Below are positions 25,173-29,336 of a stretch of 29,336 nucleotides of DNA, piece after piece. The stretch spans positions 1 to 29,336 of the forward strand of contig CAZITO010000014.1 in the NCBI GenBank assembly GCA_964542225.1, read 5' to 3'. Below the pieces are notes generated by a model. That model ran no database searches. It was not told the DNA's origin and saw only the letters and a program-made list of their open reading frames with translations. How positions within the stretch are numbered: position 1 is the stretch's first letter; each line of letters opens with the position of its first letter. A program made the position numbers and the translations under genes. This DNA comes from Scybalousia_A sp964542225. GTDB taxonomy: Bacteria > Bacteroidota > Bacteroidia > Bacteroidales > P3.

Positions 25173-26605
25173 ATATAGCGACTTATATAAATGAGAAAGA
25201 ATTGCGGGTATTACCTTATAGTCCTATTTTGTATAGTGTGGAGATACTGGACGACAACGGAACGAATTATCTTTATTATGAGGAGTTTTTGACAAAAGAT
25301 GTGTTAAACAGGGTTGTAACGGCGATTGACGGGGGCGATATAAAGAAAAAATTAAAGTCAAGGTTTTTTAAGAGCAGGACTGCGGAAAAAATAAAGGAAT
25401 TTATAAGAGACGAATACAAGAAAAGGGGAATCAAGGTAAAGTACGCTTATAATGCGGATTTGATTAAGGCTTTGGCAAAATTAAAGGGTAGTGATAAGGC
25501 GGCGAGCAAGGTATTGGCGAAAGCGGGGTTTGTAGGAGTATCATATCCTGCACAATATAGAAGTGGAGGCAGAAGTGACGGCAAAAGAAATTATGTTATC
25601 TTTAATGAAAAAGACTTAAAGATAACAAATAAGATAAGGCTGTTTAGGAGTGGAAATGGCGAGGTGTACGGTTTTGTAAAGAATGGAAAGATATATATTG
25701 ACACAAGCATTGCCAGAGCTGACACTCCTATACACGAATATACGCACCTTTGGGCAAGGGCTCTGAGGGAGAATAACCCGAGGGAGTGGAATAATATCAT
25801 AAAGTTATTGAAAAAAGAGGAGCAAACGTGGGAGTATGTAAAGCAAATATACCCGGAACTGACAGCGGATAGTGATATTGCCGATGAGGTGTTGGCAATG
25901 TATAGTGGAAAGAGAGGGGAAGAAAGATTAAAAGAGGAAATAAACAGAGTAAGAGCGGATAAGAGTAAGAGTGTATTTGATAGGGCAAGGATAATAAGAG
26001 GTTTGCATAATATCAAACAGGCTTTGGACAGATTTTGGGAAGGTGTTGCGGACTTTTTGCATATACATTACACGACAGCACAGGAGGTTGCCGACAGGGT
26101 TTTGTATGATATGTTAAACAAGGTAAATCCCAATGAGTATATAAGCAACAAATCGGGTAATGTACATGGACAAAGACAATATAACGCGGAGGAACAAGCA
26201 ATAATAGACAAAGGTCGTTTACTTGCCGGAGAAGGGATAACAAGTCCAATTCGCTCGCAGGTAAACAACCTTTCAGGCGGCAAAGATACAAGATTATTTT
26301 CAATTATAAGTGAAAATTCGTCAAAAGTTGTAGATGAAAACGGAGAAAACACTCGTGCAGAGAGAATAGGACAAATATCACGTCAGGCTGAAAGAGAGAT
26401 AAGGAGGGAGGATAAGGAACAAAAGGATAAGACGATGGAGAATGTTATGTCTATGATAGGCAGGGCAGGAATAGAGGTAGAGGTGATGACGGCAAAAGAG
26501 TTGTTGGAGAAGGCAAGCGAGATGGACAGCAAAGCGGTTGAAATATTGCAGAGTGTGGAGGGAGTGTTATTTGGCTTTGTGTATGATGGGAAGATATATA
26601 TATAG
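25115..26605 (+). CDS. Polyvalent protein fragment 4: C-terminal half of ADP-ribosyltransferase, HExxH metallopeptidase
   Basis: 496 residues in the frame shifted from fragment 3; ATG 25115 is probably internal. The first about 180 residues complete the ADP-ribosyltransferase-like domain (YSVEILDDNGTNYLYYEEFL ... GVSYPAQYRSGGRSDGKRNY ... VIFNEKDL). Next is a zinc-peptidase module: GFVKNGKIYIDTSIARADTP then HEYTH (25733-25747), with DEVLAMYSGKRG downstream offering a possible third ligand. Near 26189-26346 a linker with a strong hairpin stands where an LPD3 module sits in fragment 2. The C-terminus begins a second peptidase (LFGFVYDGKIYI) and stops inside a (TA)n tract. Confidence 0.75.
   Translation: MVRKIGVLENEYNNTQTYINIATYINEKELRVLPYSPILYSVEILDDNGTNYLYYEEFLTKDVLNRVVTAIDGGDIKKKLKSRFFKSRTAEKIKEFIRDEYKKRGIKVKYAYNADLIKALAKLKGSDKAASKVLAKAGFVGVSYPAQYRSGGRSDGKRNYVIFNEKDLKITNKIRLFRSGNGEVYGFVKNGKIYIDTSIARADTPIHEYTHLWARALRENNPREWNNIIKLLKKEEQTWEYVKQIYPELTADSDIADEVLAMYSGKRGEERLKEEINRVRADKSKSVFDRARIIRGLHNIKQALDRFWEGVADFLHIHYTTAQEVADRVLYDMLNKVNPNEYISNKSGNVHGQRQYNAEEQAIIDKGRLLAGEGITSPIRSQVNNLSGGKDTRLFSIISENSSKVVDENGENTRAERIGQISRQAEREIRREDKEQKDKTMENVMSMIGRAGIEVEVMTAKELLEKASEMDSKAVEILQSVEGVLFGFVYDGKIYI
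26213..26270 (+). repeat. Linker hairpin 14 (long)
   Basis: GGT-c-GTTTACTTGC (26213-26226) pairs with GCAGGTAAAC-a-ACC (26257-26270): 12 Watson-Crick pairs, one G-T and one mismatch. The core GCAAAGATACAAGA begins ten bases later at 26280. It occupies the whole gap between two flanks that hold an LPD3 module in fragment 2. Confidence 0.8.
26279..26346 (+). repeat. 68-bp direct repeat, copy 2
   Basis: Partner of 22172-22239. Here the ADP-ribosyltransferase-like module that should follow is absent. Confidence 0.9.
26594..26604 (+). repeat. (TA)n tract at a frame break
   Basis: An ATATATATATA run where fragment 4 stops. Removing one TA restores the frame as KIYI-DSEIGNTETLLHEWTH. This matches the internal paralogue KIYI-DTSIARADTPIHEYTH in fragment 4. 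Confidence 0.85.
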
Positions 26606-26631
26606 ATAGCGAGATAGGAAATACGGAAACC

Positions 26632-28224
26632 TTGTTGCACGAATGGACGCACTTATGGGATATAAGTTGTAGAAAAAACAACTCGGAATTGTGGAAAAAA
26701 GGACATGAACTGATGAAACAAACGCCACTATGGAATGAAATAAGAGCAAGGGAAGAATACGGCGAGTTGTCGGATGATGAGTTGGCAAGCGAAGTGCATG
26801 CACGACTTGTAGGCAAAGAGGGAGAGCAATTGTTGAAACAAATGCAACAGGAGGCTTTTATGAATGGAGATAATGCTACTATATTGAAAAGGCAGAGAGT
26901 GTTGTATAAGTTGAAAGAGTGGTTAAAAGAGTTTTGGCAATGGGTAAAAGGAACGCAAGTAAGCGGTATGGAGAATATGAGTTTGGAGGAGTTTATAAGC
27001 ATGCCTATTGCGGAGTTAGTGGAAAGAAGTAAAGCGAGAGAAAAAGATGAGGTAAATAAAAGGTTTAATGAAGAGTTGGAGGAGTTTAAAGATGGCAGGA
27101 TGTCGTCAAATAAGAAGTTTGATTTGGGAGAGCCGGGCAAGATACTTATTGCAAGCGGAGTAAGAGGTTCTAACATAACGATGACACAGAGTGTATTGAA
27201 GAAACATTTGGAGAAACATAACATAGGTATAGATGAAATAAAGGATTTGGTGAAAGCGATAAATAAGCCAATGATGGTTTATGAATGGGGAAGTAAAGCA
27301 AAATCTATAATTATAATGACTAATATAAAGAGAGAGAACGGAGATAAGATAAGCGTTGCTATAAGAGTAAACAAAGAGAAAGGAGAATTGAATATAGATG
27401 AGATTGTAAGTATTCACGGCAAAGAGGGAAAACGTTTTATAAATGATATGCTAAATGCAAAAGAAGGTGGCATACAAGAGGCTTTAAAATACGTACAAGA
27501 TAATAAAAAAGAAGTCCTTGATTGGCTTGCTATGGAGACTCCCAAGGTCTCAAGTCAAACCGAACAAGAACTTCACATTACAAAGGTAGTACAAAATTTT
27601 GAAAACCCGCAAGAAATACAAGAAAAAGATGAGGTAAATAAAAGGTTTAATGAGGAGTTGCAACAACAGATAGACGGCACACTTGCGAAAGACCATACCT
27701 ATCAATTGGGCAGACCGTCAGAGATATTACAGAGTGCGGGAATACCAAACCTGCCGATAGAATTGAAAGCAAGCAGGCTGAATAGTAAATCAAAGCAAGA
27801 AAATCATCCGTTTGAATTATCAGAAATAAAGGGTTTGGTAGATGCTATACACAATCCTTTGGCGGTATTTAGAAGTGCAACACACATAGGAAGCAATGTG
27901 ATACTTACAGAGATAAGACACAAAGGAAAAAACTTTGTTGTCGCTATTCAAACAAATAAGAAAGATGATAAAATAGAGATTAATAGTGTCCGCTCAGTAC
28001 ATTATAGGCAATCCCCTACACATATATTAAATTGGATTGAAGGTGGTTTGGCGGATTATATTAAGCCAACGTTTACACAGAAATGGTTGGAGCCATTAAA
28101 GAAAGAGCTCCGTTCTCAACCGCAGTACAATTCCACGGACGTGAGAACGAAACTCAATTCGGTTGCAAAGATAGTACAAAATTTTGAAAACCCGCCAATA
28201 GAGAAAGAAAAAATATTAGGATGA
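26632..28224 (+). CDS. Polyvalent protein fragment 5: HExxH metallopeptidase and two MuF-C modules
   Basis: 530 residues. The frame continues fragment 4 after the (TA)n tract, so TTG 26632 is not a true start; coding really resumes near 26605 (DSEIGNTET). The peptidase motif HEWTH lies at 26638-26652, with DELASEVHARLVGKEGEQLL downstream. A MuF-C-type module covers about 27,060-27,610 (FDLGEPGKILIASG ... VVQNFENP) and another 27,644-28,200 (YQLGRPSEILQSAGIP ... SVAKIVQNFENP). The stop overlaps the next start as ATGA, so the two are coupled. Confidence 0.75.
   Translation: MLHEWTHLWDISCRKNNSELWKKGHELMKQTPLWNEIRAREEYGELSDDELASEVHARLVGKEGEQLLKQMQQEAFMNGDNATILKRQRVLYKLKEWLKEFWQWVKGTQVSGMENMSLEEFISMPIAELVERSKAREKDEVNKRFNEELEEFKDGRMSSNKKFDLGEPGKILIASGVRGSNITMTQSVLKKHLEKHNIGIDEIKDLVKAINKPMMVYEWGSKAKSIIIMTNIKRENGDKISVAIRVNKEKGELNIDEIVSIHGKEGKRFINDMLNAKEGGIQEALKYVQDNKKEVLDWLAMETPKVSSQTEQELHITKVVQNFENPQEIQEKDEVNKRFNEELQQQIDGTLAKDHTYQLGRPSEILQSAGIPNLPIELKASRLNSKSKQENHPFELSEIKGLVDAIHNPLAVFRSATHIGSNVILTEIRHKGKNFVVAIQTNKKDDKIEINSVRSVHYRQSPTHILNWIEGGLADYIKPTFTQKWLEPLKKELRSQPQYNSTDVRTKLNSVAKIVQNFENPPIEKEKILG
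27535..27551 (+). repeat. Linker hairpin 15
   Basis: GAGAC (27535-27539) / GTCTC (27547-27551), same arms as at 23478 but with a different loop. A core variant ACAAAGGTAGTACAAA follows. Confidence 0.4.
27644..27819 (+). repeat. 176-bp direct repeat, copy 2
   Basis: Partner of 24151-24326, at the start of the last MuF-C module. Confidence 0.88.
28105..28155 (+). repeat. Linker hairpin 16 (nested)
   Basis: GAG (28105-28107) / CTC (28153-28155), a symmetric 3x3 internal loop, CGTTCTCA (28111-28118) / TGAGAACG (28142-28149), and inner CCG (28120-28122) / CGG (28136-28138). The core variant GCAAAGATAGTACAAA is at 28165. Confidence 0.65.
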
Positions 28225-29285
28225 TGGCAGGCAGGCGAAAAGGGATACAAAATAAGATAGAGCCAAATGAGGATTTTTATATAGATGCGAAGGAATGGAC
28301 GGACGAGGAGAGCAATTTGGATAGTATTAAACAAGAAGGCGAAGGGAAGAATACACAAGCAGGAAATACAAAGAAAAAATGGAATAAAGAAAAAGGGTAT
28401 TGGGAAAATGAAAAGTATAAGAGTGGATTGCCGAAGGTGGTTACGGGAATAAGCCAACGAGGTACAGCGGAGACCAACCGTTGGGTAATGGCAATGCAAT
28501 TGCGGTTGAACGGCGGTTGGAAATGGGATAACAAAACGAATAAGTTCGTTAGGAAAAAGCAATGGTTTAACAGTATAGATATGTGGTTTGATTGGGCAAG
28601 CGGAGTAAGAAAGATGGTAACGATGATAAAGTTATTGGGTGGCAAGGTTGATAAGAACCCTTATTATATGTTTTTGAATGTGGATAACAAGACAGATGGT
28701 TTGATAAGTACGAGGGTAACCACAAGAGAGGTAGAAAATGAATTGCTTATAGAAAAAATGTCTAAGAGAAGCGGTTTGAGCAGACAAGAAATAAAAGAGC
28801 TATTGATAGTCAATAGTATGCCGGGGAGAACTGCAAGAATGATATATTACGAAATAGAAAAGATACAAGAAAAGATAGACAGGAATATGGGTAATGATAC
28901 GTTTTTGGGAGTATTGGCAGCGAGCGAAAGAGATGGCGTGGATATAGGAGGATTGCTGGACAAAGATAAAAGAGAAGTTATATTGGAGCAGTGGGAGATA
29001 GAAATGATAACGGAGTGGATGGAATGTTATAATGGTATCACGGAGGAACAGGTGCAGACGAGGTATGAGCAAGTAATAAAGAGGTATATGCTACCCAAGG
29101 GCAAAGAGACTGAAAAAAAATTAAGAGATAAAATAAAGAAGTTGCTTACAAGTGAGGTGTTTAGGGACAGGTATTCTTATAATGCAAATACTTATAACAG
29201 GAGTTATGGTTTGTATAAAGGCGAGGAAAAACGTTATGACGGTCAGATACAGGGATGGAATGGTGAGCAAGATATGTATAATTAA
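28221..29285 (+). CDS. Unknown 354-residue protein coupled to the polyvalent ORF
   Basis: ATG overlaps the preceding stop (ATGA). The N-terminal 75 residues are charged and probably disordered. Then comes a stretch rich in Trp and basic residues (LNGGWKWDNKTNKFVRKKQW ... MWFDWASGVRKMVTM), and a mostly helical C-terminal half (SGLSRQEIKELLIVNSMPGR). There is no signal peptide or membrane segment. I do not recognise a family. Its position directly after the MuF-C modules suggests a phage- or element-specific cytoplasmic or structural protein. Confidence 0.75.
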   Translation: MMAGRRKGIQNKIEPNEDFYIDAKEWTDEESNLDSIKQEGEGKNTQAGNTKKKWNKEKGYWENEKYKSGLPKVVTGISQRGTAETNRWVMAMQLRLNGGWKWDNKTNKFVRKKQWFNSIDMWFDWASGVRKMVTMIKLLGGKVDKNPYYMFLNVDNKTDGLISTRVTTREVENELLIEKMSKRSGLSRQEIKELLIVNSMPGRTARMIYYEIEKIQEKIDRNMGNDTFLGVLAASERDGVDIGGLLDKDKREVILEQWEIEMITEWMECYNGITEEQVQTRYEQVIKRYMLPKGKETEKKLRDKIKKLLTSEVFRDRYSYNANTYNRSYGLYKGEEKRYDGQIQGWNGEQDMYN

Positions 29286-29286
29286 T

Positions 29287-29336
29287 ATGAAAAGGTTTAT
29301 TATTTTGTGCTTATTTTCATTTTCTATTCTTTTTAC
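29287..29336 (+). CDS. Start of a signal-peptide protein, cut by the window end
   Basis: ATG one base after the previous stop. It reads MKRFIILCLFSFSILF, a basic start followed by a hydrophobic core. This is typical of a signal peptide, possibly of a lipoprotein. The remainder is outside the window. Confidence 0.5.
   Translation, partial: MKRFIILCLFSFSILF

Larger units (their letters stand above)
13425..29336 (+). mobile_element. Phage/conjugative-element polyvalent-protein tract (5'-truncated, multiply frameshifted)
   Basis: From about 13,425 to the window end the coding strand carries domains of the polyvalent proteins described in phages and conjugative elements: BECR-fold nucleases, a DdrB-ParB-like domain, MuF C-terminal-type domains, LPD3, ADP-ribosyltransferases and zinc peptidases. 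The left edge abuts a minus-strand promoter. The first ORF is open back to 13,419 with no ATG near its beginning. No integrase, attachment site or tRNA is visible, so the limits are unknown on the right and only inferred on the left. All ten genes to the left are intact and end in TAA, whereas this tract has four frame changes and TAG/TGA stops. Confidence 0.75.

Noticed and set aside
15061..28155. Hairpin series as a CRISPR array
   Set aside because: Units are hundreds of bases apart, arms differ in sequence, and the spacers are coding modules.
15061..28155. Hairpins as classical integron attC sites
   Set aside because: I looked for the GTTRRRY / RYYYAAC end boxes and did not find consistent copies; no integrase is in view. 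Only the general idea of structure-based sites is retained.

Overview
The window looks like a chromosomal segment of a low-GC member of the Bacteroidota, probably Bacteroidales-like. The kor operon has a textbook Bacteroidota promoter (TTTG-N19-TAAATTTG). There is a four-gene ferredoxin-dependent 2-oxoacid oxidoreductase of the VorB type and a long amidophosphoribosyltransferase of the kind common in that phylum. The right half encodes polyvalent-protein domains that I recognise mainly from gut Bacteroidales phages and conjugative elements. No rRNA, tRNA or CRISPR array was seen.

Left half (about 1-12,790) is ordinary, intact chromosome, all on the + strand. nadE, an amidophosphoribosyltransferase and an exported TPR protein are closely spaced. 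queD, an AI-2E/PerM-type permease and mutS2 follow, then the four-gene 2-oxoacid:ferredoxin oxidoreductase operon, which ends at a strong intrinsic terminator. All ten genes are open from end to end and stop with TAA. NadE appears to have lost the cysteine nucleophile of its glutaminase domain.

Boundary (about 12,790-13,420): a small minus-strand transcription unit with a -7 promoter element, a 41-residue lipoprotein, a 69-residue membrane protein and its own intrinsic terminator facing the kor terminator.

Right half (about 13,425-29,336) is a mobile-element tract. Five long + strand ORFs look like pieces of one giant polyvalent protein: its 5' end is missing, and frame changes fall at a G4 run, an A5 run, an AT-rich stretch and a (TA)n tract. 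It carries repeated modules: nuclease-like BECR/PBECR domains, a DdrB/ParB-like domain, five MuF C-terminal-type domains, an LPD3-type domain, two ADP-ribosyltransferase-like domains and two HExxH metallopeptidases. A 354-residue protein of unknown function is coupled to the last piece by an ATGA overlap, and a signal-peptide gene begins at the window edge.

The most interesting signal is at DNA level. Module joins in this tract repeatedly carry an inverted repeat, often nested, whose sequence differs from site to site. Most are followed by a shared core close to GCAAAGRTACAACAAA. The core is read in two different reading frames at different joins. One pair of joins has near-identical flanks around different payloads: an LPD3 module with a hairpin in one, and only a hairpin in the other. 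This looks like structure-conserved, sequence-variable sites for exchanging protein-domain cassettes. That interpretation is inference and needs a statistical test and comparison with relatives.
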